Program-made: the position numbers and the translations under genes
Shown here: positions 1 through 9,000 of the stretch, in pieces
Layout: each line of letters begins with the position of its first letter
Position numbering within the stretch: the first letter of the stretch is position 1
The notes under the pieces: model-generated
What the model was told of the DNA's origin: nothing
What the model saw: only the letters and a program-made list of their open reading frames with translations
Database searches by the model: none
Source of the DNA: Actinomycetes bacterium
Lineage (GTDB): Bacteria; Actinomycetota; Acidimicrobiia; Acidimicrobiales; RAAP-2
DNA length: 16,556 nucleotides
Assembly (NCBI GenBank): GCA_021784205.1
Contig: JAJXTB010000052.1
Location: forward strand, 1 to 16,556
Direction: 5' to 3'

Positions 1-1054
<1,054 letters not shown>

Positions 1055-1079
1055 TCACCGTAGCGAGCGCGCGGCCGGG

Positions 1080-2762
1080 CTATTCGAAGAAGGCGAGCCA
1101 GGCCGTTTCGGCCCGGTGGAGGTCGTTGAGCACGCCCTCGAGCTCGAGCCCGAGGCGGGTCTGCTCCTCGAGGGTGGTGACGCTTGCGAGCTTGTCGGTG
1201 AGGGTACGCTTTCGCCGCTCGAGGCGGGTCATCTCCTTCTCGGCGTCGCGCAGCGCCCGGCCCCGCGGCACGCCGGCGGGCTCGTCGGGCGTGGCGTCGG
1301 CGAACCCGGGCTCGAGGGTGCGCGCGATCCAGGCGTCGATGCCGCCGGGCACGTCGCCCACGCGCCCGTCGGCGTGGACCTCGAGGAGCCGGTCGGTCGT
1401 GCGGCTGAGGAACGTGCGGTCGTGCGACGCCACGACGAGGGTGCCGGGCCACTCGGCGAGGAAGTCCTCGACGAGGCGGATGGTCTCGAGGTCGAGGTCG
1501 TTAGTCGGCTCGTCGAGGAAGAGGACGTTCGGGCGCTTGGCGAGCGCGAGCAGCAACTGCAGGCGCCGCCGCTCGCCCCCCGAGAGCTCGCCGGCGTGTG
1601 CCGCGGGCAGTGCACCGGTGAACCAGAACCGCTTCATCAGCGCGACGTCCGGCGGTGATCCCGGCACCCCGTGCGGGCCGGCGACGAGCTCCTGGACGGT
1701 CTTGGTGGGGTCGACCTCGCTCGCGTGCTGCTCGAAGTACGCCGTCACGACCGTCGGGCCCTGCTTCACGGTCCCGCTCGTGGGCGCGCGCCGGCCCGCG
1801 AGCAGGTCGAGCAGGGTCGACTTGCCCGCGCCGTTTCGCCCGACGATCCCGATGCGGTCGCCGGGCCCGACGTCGAGGTCCACGTCGTGCAAGAGCGTCG
1901 GTGCGCCGTCGTAGGCGAAGGCGACGTGGTGGGCGCGGATGACCGAGTTGCCGAGCCGCGGGGTCTGGGTGGCGAGGTCGAGCGTGCCGGTGCGTGCGGC
2001 GGCCGTCGGTCGCTCGGCGAGGAGCCGGTGCGCGGCGTCGATGCGGGCCTGGGGCTTGGTCGAGCGCGCCTTCACCCCGCGTCGCAGCCACGCGAGCTCG
2101 GTGCGCGCGAGGTTGCGCCGGACCTGCTCGGCCGAGGCCGCCTGCTCCTCGCGCTCGGCCTGGGCCTCGAGGAGCTTGGCGTACCCGCCACCGTGCACGT
2201 AGGTCGCCCCGCGGTCGATCTCGACCATGCGCGTGGTGACCTGGTCGAGGAGGAACCGGTCGTGGCTGACGAGCAGGACGCCACCGCGAAAGTCGAGCAG
2301 CTGCTGTTCGAGCCAGCGGATGGCGTTCAGGTCCAGGTGGTTGGTCGGCTCGTCGAGGATCAGCAGGTCGGCCGGCTCGGCGAAGACGCGCGCGAGCGCG
2401 ACGCGCTTGCGCTGGCCGCCCGAGAGCTCGGTGGTCGGCGCGTCGACGAAGCCGAGCATGTCGAGCCGGTCGAGCGCGGCGTCGACCTGCCAGCCGTGCC
2501 CGAGTGCCTCGCGCACGCTGGCGTCGGGCAGGTTCGGCTCTTGCTCGAGCACGCCGATGCGCACGTCGCGCCCGCGGCGGATCTGGCCGCCGTCGGGGGC
2601 GAGCGTGCCCGCCACGATGCGCAAGAGGGCGGTCTTGCCCGTGCCGTTGATCCCGACGACCCCGATGCGATCGCCGTCCGAGACGGTGAGCGAGAGGTCG
2701 TCGAGCACGGTGCGGTCGGCGCCGCGCAGGCGGACGTGCTGGAGGTCGACGAGGATGGTCAC
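1080..2762 (-). CDS. uup: Uup-like ABC-F ATPase
   Basis: This is a soluble tandem ABC ATPase of 560 residues with no membrane segments, so it belongs to the ABC-F class that acts on ribosomes. Domain 1 has Walker A GINGTGKT (37-44), LSGGQ (113-117) and Walker B LILDEPTNHLDL with D137/E138. Domain 2 has GRNGAGKS (308-315), LSGGE (393-397) and D417/E418. The linker (about 197-260), including WLRRGVKARSTKPQARI, matches the P-site tRNA-interaction linker of Uup. The charged C-terminus (about 505-545) looks like the Uup coiled coil. Both ATP sites keep the catalytic glutamate. The start is GTG at 2760-2762, with no strong ribosome-binding site visible. It begins 43 bases after the exporter gene stop, so it is probably the last gene of the tetR-exporter operon. 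Whether it is a housekeeping Uup or a resistance ABC-F cannot be settled by reading. Confidence 0.9.
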   Translation of the reverse strand: MTILVDLQHVRLRGADRTVLDDLSLTVSDGDRIGVVGINGTGKTALLRIVAGTLAPDGGQIRRGRDVRIGVLEQEPNLPDASVREALGHGWQVDAALDRLDMLGFVDAPTTELSGGQRKRVALARVFAEPADLLILDEPTNHLDLNAIRWLEQQLLDFRGGVLLVSHDRFLLDQVTTRMVEIDRGATYVHGGGYAKLLEAQAEREEQAASAEQVRRNLARTELAWLRRGVKARSTKPQARIDAAHRLLAERPTAAARTGTLDLATQTPRLGNSVIRAHHVAFAYDGAPTLLHDVDLDVGPGDRIGIVGRNGAGKSTLLDLLAGRRAPTSGTVKQGPTVVTAYFEQHASEVDPTKTVQELVAGPHGVPGSPPDVALMKRFWFTGALPAAHAGELSGGERRRLQLLLALAKRPNVLFLDEPTNDLDLETIRLVEDFLAEWPGTLVVASHDRTFLSRTTDRLLEVHADGRVGDVPGGIDAWIARTLEPGFADATPDEPAGVPRGRALRDAEKEMTRLERRKRTLTDKLASVTTLEEQTRLGLELEGVLNDLHRAETAWLAFFE

Positions 2763-2805
2763 GCGGGTGTCAGGCTAGCGACTGGGCGGCGACCGGTCGG
2801 TCGGC

Positions 2806-4734
2806 TCAGGTCTCGGCGCCGGCGAACTGGCTGTTGTAGAGCGAATAGTAGAGGCCCTGGTTCGCCATCAGCTGATCGTGGTCGCCCTGTTCGACGATGC
2901 GGCCGTGGTCCATGACGAGGATGACGTGGGCGTGGCGGATCGTCGAGAGCCGGTGGGCGATCACGAAGCTCGTGCGCCCGACGCGCAGCCGGGCCATCGC
3001 CTCTTGGATCAGGACTTCGGTGCGGGTGTCGACGTTGCTCGTCGCCTCGTCGAGGATGAGCACGCTCTGGTCGGCGAGGAAGGCCCGCGCGATGGTGAGC
3101 AGCTGCTTCTGGCCCGACGAGAGGTTCGAGGCGTCGTCGTCGAGCAGGGTGTCGTAGCCCTCGGGCAGGGTGCGCACGAAGTTGTCCACGTGCGCGGCGC
3201 GCGCGGCCTCGACGACCTCGTCGTCGGTGGCCTCGGGCCGCCCGTAGGCGATGTTGTCGCGGATCGAGCCGGCGAAGACCCAGGTGTCCTGGAGCACCAT
3301 CCCAAAGGCCCGGCGCACCTCGTCGCGCGTCAGGTCGCGGTAGTCGACCCCGTTGAGCACGATCCGCCCGCCGTCGATCTCGTAGAAGCGCACGAGCAGG
3401 TTGACGACGGTGGTCTTGCCCGCGCCCGTCGGTCCGACGAGCGCGACGGTCTCGCCCGGGGCGACGTCGAGGCTGAAGTCCTCGATGAGCGGGTGCTCGG
3501 GCTCGTAGCGGAACGAGACCTGCTCGAGGGTGACGCGCCCGCCGCGCTCGTGTGACGGGGCGCGGTGGGTGTCGGGCCGGTCGGGTGCCTCTTCGCTCGC
3601 GTCGAGGAACTCAAAGACCCGCTCCGCGGAGGCGAGGCCCGACTGCAGCAGGTTCATCTGGCCGGCGATCTGCATGATCGGCATCGTGAACTGGCGCGAG
3701 TACTGGATGAAGGCGGTCACCGCGCCGAGGGTGAGCAGGCCCGACGCGACGCGGTACCCGCCGACGACGGCGATGACGACGTAGTTGATGTTCGAGATGA
3801 GCTGGACCGACGGCTGGACGATCCCCGAGAGGAACTGGGCGCGAAAGCTCGACTTGTAGAGCCGGTGGTTCTGGCGGTTGAACTCCTCGATCGTCGCGTC
3901 GCGCCGCCCGAAGACCTGGACGAGCTCGTGGCCGCTGTGGGTCTCCTCGACGAGGCCGTTGAGCGTGCCGGTCTGTTGCCACTGGGCGGCGAACTGGACC
4001 TGGGACCGGCGCGCGATGACGAAGGTGATCACGAAGGCGAGGGGGATGGTCACGATCGCCACGACCGCGAGCAGCGGCGAGATCCAGAGCATCATCGAGA
4101 GCACGCCGATGATCGTCAGGAACGACGTCAGCAGCTGGCTGAGCCCCTGCTGGATCGTCGTCGTGAGGTTGTCGATGTCGTTGGTGACCCGGCTGAGCAC
4201 GTCGCCGTGGGGGTGGCTGTCGAAGTAGCGCAGCGGCAGCCGGCCCATCTTCGCCTCGACGTCGCGGCGCAGGCCCGACACCGCGCGCTGGGTGACCCCG
4301 GCCATCGTGAAGCCCTGGAGGTAGCTGAAGGCGGCCCCGCCGAGGTAGACGAGCGCGGCGACCCCGAGGATCGCGCCCATGCGGGTGATGTTCACCCCGG
4401 CGCCGGGGGTGAGGTGCAGGTTGGCGATCATCGCCGCGGTCTGGCCGTGGCCGTGGGTGCGCAGGTAGTGCAGCGTCTGGGCCATCGTGAAGCCCGCCGG
4501 GAGCCGCTTGGCGATGATCCCGTCGAAGAGCACGTTGGTCGCGTTGCCGAGGATCTGCGGACCCGACACCATGAAGGCGACCGACGCCACGCCGAGCACG
4601 AGCGCGCCTAGTAGCCGCCAGCGCTCGGGGCGCAGCCGGCGCACCAGGCGCCGAAGGGTGCCGCGCACGTCCTTGCTCGTGCGCGGCGGCGCCGCGCCCG
4701 CGCCGCGCATCGCGTGCATGGGCCCCATCGTCAC
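2806..4734 (-). CDS. ABC exporter half-transporter, catalytic partner
   Basis: This is a 642-residue membrane domain plus nucleotide-binding domain, the usual layout of bacterial multidrug or lipid exporters (BmrD/LmrD/TM288-like). The N-terminal half carries about six hydrophobic segments after a basic lead-in. The nucleotide-binding domain has Walker A GPTGAGKT (434-441), Q-loop Q482, Walker B ILDEATSNVD with catalytic E563, and H-loop H594. The signature is LSSGQ (538-542) instead of LSGGQ, the kind of change seen in the partner of a degenerate subunit. The GTG start at 4732-4734 shares GTGA with the stop of the preceding half-transporter. GAGGAGG at 4742-4748, seven bases upstream, supports it; in-frame ATGs a few codons later are less well placed. 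Residues about 80-115 between the first two membrane segments form a longer loop than in the partner. The substrate cannot be read from the sequence. Confidence 0.92.
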   Translation of the reverse strand: MTMGPMHAMRGAGAAPPRTSKDVRGTLRRLVRRLRPERWRLLGALVLGVASVAFMVSGPQILGNATNVLFDGIIAKRLPAGFTMAQTLHYLRTHGHGQTAAMIANLHLTPGAGVNITRMGAILGVAALVYLGGAAFSYLQGFTMAGVTQRAVSGLRRDVEAKMGRLPLRYFDSHPHGDVLSRVTNDIDNLTTTIQQGLSQLLTSFLTIIGVLSMMLWISPLLAVVAIVTIPLAFVITFVIARRSQVQFAAQWQQTGTLNGLVEETHSGHELVQVFGRRDATIEEFNRQNHRLYKSSFRAQFLSGIVQPSVQLISNINYVVIAVVGGYRVASGLLTLGAVTAFIQYSRQFTMPIMQIAGQMNLLQSGLASAERVFEFLDASEEAPDRPDTHRAPSHERGGRVTLEQVSFRYEPEHPLIEDFSLDVAPGETVALVGPTGAGKTTVVNLLVRFYEIDGGRIVLNGVDYRDLTRDEVRRAFGMVLQDTWVFAGSIRDNIAYGRPEATDDEVVEAARAAHVDNFVRTLPEGYDTLLDDDASNLSSGQKQLLTIARAFLADQSVLILDEATSNVDTRTEVLIQEAMARLRVGRTSFVIAHRLSTIRHAHVILVMDHGRIVEQGDHDQLMANQGLYYSLYNSQFAGAET

Positions 4735-6461
4735 CGCAGCGCCTCCTCGCCGAGCTGGGAGACCACGATCTCGCGGTAGGAGTCACAGGACTCGACCAAC
4801 TCGTCGTGGTTGCCCACGCCCACGACGCGCCCGTCGTCGAGCACGACGACCCGGTCGGCGTGCATGATCGTGCTGACGCGCTGGGCGACGATGATGACGG
4901 TGGCCTCGGCGGTGTAGGTGCGCAGGGCCTCGCGCAGGCGGGTGTCGGTGGCGGCATCGAGTGCCGAGAAGCAGTCGTCGAAGAGGTAGATGCGCGGCTG
5001 CTTGACGAGCGCACGCGCGATCGCCAGGCGCTGGCGCTGGCCGCCCGAGACATTCGTGCCGCCCTGGTCGATCGGCGCGTCGAGGCCGCCGGGCATCGTG
5101 GCGACGAAGTCGCGCGCCTGGGCCACCTCGAGGGCGCGCCAGAGCTCGGCGTCGGTGGCGTCGGGCCGGGCGAAGCGCAGGTTCGTCGCCACCGTGCCAC
5201 TGAAGAGGAAAGCGGCCTGGGGCACGATGCCGATCGACGACCAGAGCGATTCCTGGGACTGGGCGCGCACGTCGACACCGTTGACCTCGAGCGCGCCGGC
5301 GGTGACGTCAAAGAGCCGGGGGATGAGCGAGACGAGCGTAGTTTTGCCACTGCCCGTGCCGCCGATGATCGCGCTCGTGACGCCGGGCTCGAAGTCGACG
5401 GTGACGTCGTCGAGGACGGGCCGCTCGCTGCCGGGGTAGGCGAAGGAGACGCCGGTCAGTCGCACCGACCCGGTCGGCGTCGGGGTGACCGGGTCGACGG
5501 GATCGCTGATGGCGGGCACGGTGTCGAGCACCTCGCCGATCCGTTCGGCGCTCGCGGCCGCGCGCGGCACGAGGATCGTCACCATCACCGCCATCATCAC
5601 TGAGGTGAGGATCTGCAGGATGTAGGTGAGAAACGCGGTCAGGTTGCCGATGGGCATCGAGCCCTCGCTCACCAGCCGGCCGCCGAACCAGATGACGGCG
5701 ACACTGGAGAAGTTCATGATCACGAGCATGATCGGCATCGTGAGCGCGAAGATCCGGTTCACGCGCAGCGCGGTGCCCGTCAGGTCGGCGTTGGCGCGCT
5801 CGAAGCGCTCGGCCTCGGCGTCATTTCGCACGAAGGCCCGGATGACGCGCACCCCGGTGATCTGCTCGCGCAGCACCTGGTTGATCCGGTCGATCCGGAA
5901 CTGCATGGAGCGAAAGAGCGGGATGACACGAACCATCACGACGCCGATGAAGACGCCCATCACCGGGATCGAGACGAGCAGGAGCAGCGAGAGCTTCGCC
6001 CCCTCGTGGATCGCCATCACGATGCCACCGACCGACATGATCGGGGCGATCACCATCATGGTGAGCGCCATCTGCAAGAAGATCTGGATCTGCTGGATGT
6101 CGTTGGTGTTGCGCGTGATGAGTGACGCCGTGCCGAAGTGATTCACGTCACGCGCCGAGAAGGACTGCACGCGCGCAAAGACCGCGCGGCGCAGGTCGGC
6201 CCCCGCGGCCATCGAGACCCGCGAGGCCCAGTAGACCGCGATGACCGCGAAGAGCCCGATCGCGAGCGTGAGCACGACCATCCAGATACCGGTGCGCACG
6301 ATGTAGTGGAGGTCGCCGGCGACGACCCCGCCGTTGATGATGTCGGCGTTGAGGTTCGGCAGGTAGAGGTTGCCCACCGTCTGGAGCACGAGCAGCGCGC
6401 TGAGCAGCAGCACCTGGACGCGATAGGGGCGAAGGTGGACGCGTAGGAGCTTGATCAGCAC
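4731..6461 (-). CDS. ABC exporter half-transporter, degenerate-site partner
   Basis: This 576-residue half-transporter starts with about six membrane segments (residues 15-300) followed by a nucleotide-binding domain. Walker A is GGTGSGKT (367-374), Q-loop Q415 and signature VSGGQ (471-475). Two key residues are altered: the Walker B motif reads YLFDDCFSALD, so the catalytic glutamate is aspartate (D496), and the H-loop histidine is glutamine (AQR, Q527). Both changes are hallmarks of the non-hydrolysing subunit of heterodimeric exporters such as TM287 and BmrC/LmrC. The intact signature pairs with the intact Walker motifs of the next gene to form the one active site. The GTG start at 6459-6461 overlaps the tetR stop by 7 bases, and the stop overlaps the next start by 4, so the pair is probably translationally coupled. 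Confidence 0.92.
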   Translation of the reverse strand: MLIKLLRVHLRPYRVQVLLLSALLVLQTVGNLYLPNLNADIINGGVVAGDLHYIVRTGIWMVVLTLAIGLFAVIAVYWASRVSMAAGADLRRAVFARVQSFSARDVNHFGTASLITRNTNDIQQIQIFLQMALTMMVIAPIMSVGGIVMAIHEGAKLSLLLLVSIPVMGVFIGVVMVRVIPLFRSMQFRIDRINQVLREQITGVRVIRAFVRNDAEAERFERANADLTGTALRVNRIFALTMPIMLVIMNFSSVAVIWFGGRLVSEGSMPIGNLTAFLTYILQILTSVMMAVMVTILVPRAAASAERIGEVLDTVPAISDPVDPVTPTPTGSVRLTGVSFAYPGSERPVLDDVTVDFEPGVTSAIIGGTGSGKTTLVSLIPRLFDVTAGALEVNGVDVRAQSQESLWSSIGIVPQAAFLFSGTVATNLRFARPDATDAELWRALEVAQARDFVATMPGGLDAPIDQGGTNVSGGQRQRLAIARALVKQPRIYLFDDCFSALDAATDTRLREALRTYTAEATVIIVAQRVSTIMHADRVVVLDDGRVVGVGNHDELVESCDSYREIVVSQLGEEALR

Positions 6462-7072
6462 GCAGCTGGTCCCTTCGTGCCACCGGGCGGGTCCAGGGCG
6501 GCGCTGAGCCGGGCGATGGCGGCGTCGAAGGTGGCGGTTGGGTCAAGTGCGCCGCTGCTCGCGCGCGCGGTCGTCATCGAGGCCCGAAAGGCCGCAGTGG
6601 CGACGGCGGTAACCAGCGCCGGATAGGGATCGCGGTCGCTGTCGACGCCGGTGCGCTGGGCGATCACCTCGACGAGCGTTCGCTCGTAGGCGATGAACGA
6701 GACGAACATCCGCCCGAGCAGCGCGGGGTCGGCGTTGATCGCGCGCATGCGCAGCGGCCACTCGCCACTGGACTCGTGAAAGAGCTGGCCCATGACAACC
6801 CGCAGCGCCTCGAGGGGCTTCTCGTCGGCGGGCCGTTCGGCAAGCGCGTCGCGCAACTGGTCAACGCGCCAGGCGTCAAAGCCGATGATGGCGTCCTCCT
6901 TGGAGGGGAAGTGGTCGTAGAAGGTCCGCACGGACACGTCGGCGGCCGTGGCGATCTCTTCGACCGTGACGTCGCGGATCCCGCGCTCGGCCCCGAGGCG
7001 CAGTGCGGCGGCGCGTAGCGCGTGATGGGTCGCCAGTCGCTTGCGCTCTCTGCGTCCGATGGGGTCAGCCAC
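6455..7072 (-). CDS. TetR-family transcriptional repressor
   Basis: This 205-residue regulator is the first gene of the exporter operon. Residues about 10-58 form the TetR DNA-binding domain: RKRLATHHALRAAALRL, then VTVEEIATAADVSVRTFYDHF, a textbook helix-turn-helix ending in FYDHFPSKED. The C-terminal ligand domain is variable and does not reveal an inducer. The start is GTG at 7070-7072. Upstream, a candidate -10 lies so close that the transcript may begin at the GTG itself (leaderless); no ribosome-binding site is seen. The 3' end overlaps the exporter start by 7 bases. A perfect palindrome at 7090-7112 overlaps its promoter and is its likely operator. By context it probably represses itself and the exporter genes until a toxic ligand binds. 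Confidence 0.9.
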   Translation of the reverse strand: MADPIGRRERKRLATHHALRAAALRLGAERGIRDVTVEEIATAADVSVRTFYDHFPSKEDAIIGFDAWRVDQLRDALAERPADEKPLEALRVVMGQLFHESSGEWPLRMRAINADPALLGRMFVSFIAYERTLVEVIAQRTGVDSDRDPYPALVTAVATAAFRASMTTARASSGALDPTATFDAAIARLSAALDPPGGTKGPAAC

Positions 7073-7078
7073 GGATCC

Positions 7079-7108
7079 AGTATGCCCGACTTATTGCACG
7101 ACGTGCAA
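7079..7108 (-). promoter_or_regulatory. candidate leaderless promoter of the tetR-exporter operon
   Basis: On the minus strand TTGCAC (7103-7108) and CATACT (7079-7084) are separated by 18 bases. Only six bases separate the -10 from the GTG start of tetR, so transcription could start at the first base of the start codon. Both hexamers are imperfect (three and four matches to consensus). Confidence 0.5.
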
Positions 7109-7112
7109 TAAG
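7090..7112. promoter_or_regulatory. perfect palindrome, probable TetR operator
   Basis: CTTATTGCACG, one central base (7101), then CGTGCAATAAG: two perfect 11-base arms. It lies 18 bases upstream of the tetR GTG and covers the -35 and spacer of the candidate promoter. Length, symmetry and position fit an operator for the adjacent TetR protein. This is inferred, not shown. Confidence 0.8.
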
Positions 7113-7162
7113 TGCATCATTGAACCAATCGACGGCTGGCGCGTCGGTCGCGCCGCGGCGAC

Positions 7163-7507
7163 CTAGAAGCTGACGACGGTGTAGCCCTGGAGGGCGAACT
7201 GCTCGACCTCGGCACCGGCGGCGAGCAACTCGAGCGGGCGCACGCCGATCTCCTCGGCGATGTCGTAGGCCTCCACGTTGGCCCGACAGGCCGTGGCGCC
7301 GATGCCCGCGTCGCGCATCTCGGCGAGCTGGGTGTCAATGAGTCCGCTGGCGGCGAGCCTCACGCCGGGCCCGAAGAACAGGACGCGCACGTCCGCGCCC
7401 CGGTTCGCTTTCATGCGCGTCGCCATGACCATGCCGGGCACCGCGCGTGCGGGGTCGTCACTGATGATCATGAAGGCAACCTTGGCGGGGGTCTGCTCAG
7501 TGGACAT
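7163..7507 (-). CDS. DsrE-family protein
   Basis: This small cytoplasmic protein of 114 residues has a DsrE/DsrF-like alternating beta/alpha pattern: VAFMIISDDPARA at the start, VRVLFFGPGVRL in the middle, and a cysteine at C74 in ATACRANVEAYDI. Family members bind or relay sulfur as a cysteine persulfide, or are uncharacterised. C74 lies where the sulfur-carrying cysteine is expected. The ATG at 7505-7507 follows GAGGAG by about six bases, a good ribosome-binding site. It sits upstream of tetR in the same direction, separated by about 90 bases holding the TetR operator, so it is probably not part of that operon. The partner proteins of a DsrEFH complex are absent here, so a dissimilatory sulfur role is not implied. 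Confidence 0.78.
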   Translation of the reverse strand: MSTEQTPAKVAFMIISDDPARAVPGMVMATRMKANRGADVRVLFFGPGVRLAASGLIDTQLAEMRDAGIGATACRANVEAYDIAEEIGVRPLELLAAGAEVEQFALQGYTVVSF

Positions 7508-7763
7508 GATGCTCCTCTTCTCGATCGATAGCCGTCAGGCCAGACGGCTGTACTGCTTGGGTCTTCGGCGACGTCGACGATTCCGGTATCGCAACCGGGC
7601 ACGAGGTCATCGGACGACCAACGAAGCGGGGCCACACGAGGGCGGCAACCACGGCGACGACCACGATGGCGTCGCGCAGCGCGGTCTCGGGGATCGGGGT
7701 GGCACCGATATAGGCCACCACGGCCGCCGCGACCACTCGACCGCTTACGCAGGAAAGCCTCAC
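7497..7763 (-). CDS. doubtful small membrane protein (hypothetical)
   Basis: This 88-residue frame starts with GTG at 7761-7763 and overlaps the DsrE-family start by 11 bases. Residues about 8-46 include two hydrophobic stretches, VVAAAVVAYIGA and AIVVVAVVAALVW, that could be membrane helices. The rest is polar with no recognised motif. No convincing ribosome-binding site precedes the GTG. I do not recognise a family. It is the only candidate in the roughly 315-base stretch 7508-7822, which otherwise shows just a hairpin near 7530-7549 and a short GACCG/CGGTC inverted repeat at 7805-7819 just after the kinase gene. It may be an accident of GC-rich sequence. Confidence 0.3.
   Translation of the reverse strand: MRLSCVSGRVVAAAVVAYIGATPIPETALRDAIVVVAVVAALVWPRFVGRPMTSCPVAIPESSTSPKTQAVQPSGLTAIDREEEHHVH
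7530..7549 (-). repeat. inverted repeat upstream of the DsrE-family gene
   Basis: On the minus strand AGCCGTC, a six-base loop, then GACGGCT forms a perfect 7-base-pair hairpin. It ends about 22 bases upstream of the start codon. It could be a small operator or an mRNA leader hairpin; no T-run follows, so it is not a standard terminator. Confidence 0.5.
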
Positions 7764-7822
7764 GAGCCCACCCTACCGGCGAGGACCCTCGAATCCTCCG
7801 TCGTGACCGCCGATCGGTCGAC

Positions 7823-8953
7823 TCAGCGCACGGGCGCGGTGCCCGCGCGCACGTGCGCGAGCAACGAGGCTCCCTCGGGGGAGTCGAACCATCGGGCGTG
7901 ACCGAGCAGGTAGGACCGGTAGGCGAGCTCGACGTTGGCCGGCGAGTCGACGACCGAACCGAAGTACTCGACCTCGGAGAGCGCGAACTCGACGTGGGCG
8001 ACCGGCAGGACCGCCGCCAGCGTTGCGAGGTCGTCGTCGCTGAAGGGCGCGACGCTGGCGTAGCCGGCGAGCAGCGCATCGAGTGACCCGTAGTCGACCG
8101 AGACTGCTCCAACACCCGCGAGGTCGAGCCAGTCGACGACGCTGCGCTCGATCGCCACGGCGAGATCGTGCAGCGCGAACGTGCGGTTCGCCAGGCCGAG
8201 ATCGAGCACGCTCGCGACACTGGCGTGATCGGCCGGACCTCGCCACGTCAGGTTCGAGCCGTGCCAGTCGCCGTGGGTCCACTGAGTCGAAACGTTGCCG
8301 AGCCGGGCGGCTGCGGCCTCGATCGGTCGGCGAAGGAACAAGTCGAAGTCGCCCGCGACGTCGTAGGCACGTGTTGCTGTCGCGAGGCCCGGTCGCGTCG
8401 TGACGAGGCGCCGGTAGGCGTCGGCGGGGTCGGGGGCGAGGATGACCGACGCGGCGTCGATCAACGGACCGAAGTCCCACGCCGCAGCGGCGAAGTCCGC
8501 GGCCGCGTGGTGCAAGTGGGCCAGGGCGGCGCCGGCGGCGTGGGCGTCAGCGCGATGGGTGAAGGGATACCACGACGGAACGTCGCGGTATCGATCCTCG
8601 CCCAGCGCGCACTCGTGCACTTCGTAGACGAACTGGTCGTGCTCGACGACGGTCGAGCCGTCACGCGTGGCAAGGATCGCCGGCGTGCTGAGCCCGCGCA
8701 TGCGCAGATGGCGCGCGAAATCGTGTTCGAGTGCCAGGCGCTCGGTCGAGCGCACGCGAACGTGATGGCGCTTGAGGAAGTATGTCGCGTCGCCGACCGC
8801 GACGAGCGCCGCGGCCGACATCGGACGCGGGCTCCGCCAGGTCACCGTGACGGGGTCTGCCCGCGCGCCGGCCTCGGGGTAGTGCGCGAGGACTTCGACC
8901 GCCTCGGCTTCGGTGATCGCCGGCCAATCGGGCACGACGAGGTCGTTCGCCAT
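7823..8953 (-). CDS. APH-fold phosphotransferase (choline/thiamine kinase-like)
   Basis: This 376-residue protein of the aminoglycoside phosphotransferase/choline kinase fold transfers phosphate from ATP to a small molecule in the cytoplasm. The catalytic Brenner motif is clear: THGDWHGSNLTW, with the catalytic aspartate in HGDWH and the metal-binding asparagine. It is followed by VLDLGLANRTFALHDLA, which holds the second metal-binding aspartate. A nucleotide-binding lysine is likely in TYFLKRHH near residue 61. It begins 47 bases after the permease stop in the same direction, so it is probably co-transcribed under the TPP riboswitch. This suggests a substrate in vitamin B1 metabolism, such as thiamine or hydroxymethylpyrimidine, as for ThiK, which has the same fold. 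Homoserine kinase II or a drug kinase are alternatives. The ATG at 8951-8953 lacks a strong ribosome-binding site. Confidence 0.82.
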   Translation of the reverse strand: MANDLVVPDWPAITEAEAVEVLAHYPEAGARADPVTVTWRSPRPMSAAALVAVGDATYFLKRHHVRVRSTERLALEHDFARHLRMRGLSTPAILATRDGSTVVEHDQFVYEVHECALGEDRYRDVPSWYPFTHRADAHAAGAALAHLHHAAADFAAAAWDFGPLIDAASVILAPDPADAYRRLVTTRPGLATATRAYDVAGDFDLFLRRPIEAAAARLGNVSTQWTHGDWHGSNLTWRGPADHASVASVLDLGLANRTFALHDLAVAIERSVVDWLDLAGVGAVSVDYGSLDALLAGYASVAPFSDDDLATLAAVLPVAHVEFALSEVEYFGSVVDSPANVELAYRSYLLGHARWFDSPEGASLLAHVRAGTAPVR

Positions 8954-9000
8954 CCCGTGGACGAGACCATCGGGCTGGGTGGGGTCGCCGGCCGACGTGA

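Noticed and set aside
1671..2915. Plus-strand open frame of about 414 codons opposite the ABC-F gene
   Set aside because: It is an antisense shadow of a clear ABC-F gene and has no domain of its own.
3565..4611. Plus-strand open frame of about 348 codons opposite the exporter gene
   Set aside because: It is an Asp/Arg/Glu/Val-rich antisense frame with no motif.
3611..5350. Minus-strand open frame of about 579 codons spanning both exporter genes
   Set aside because: It is in another frame of the two real exporter genes and is Arg/Pro/Ser-rich. The real frames have complete ATPase motifs.
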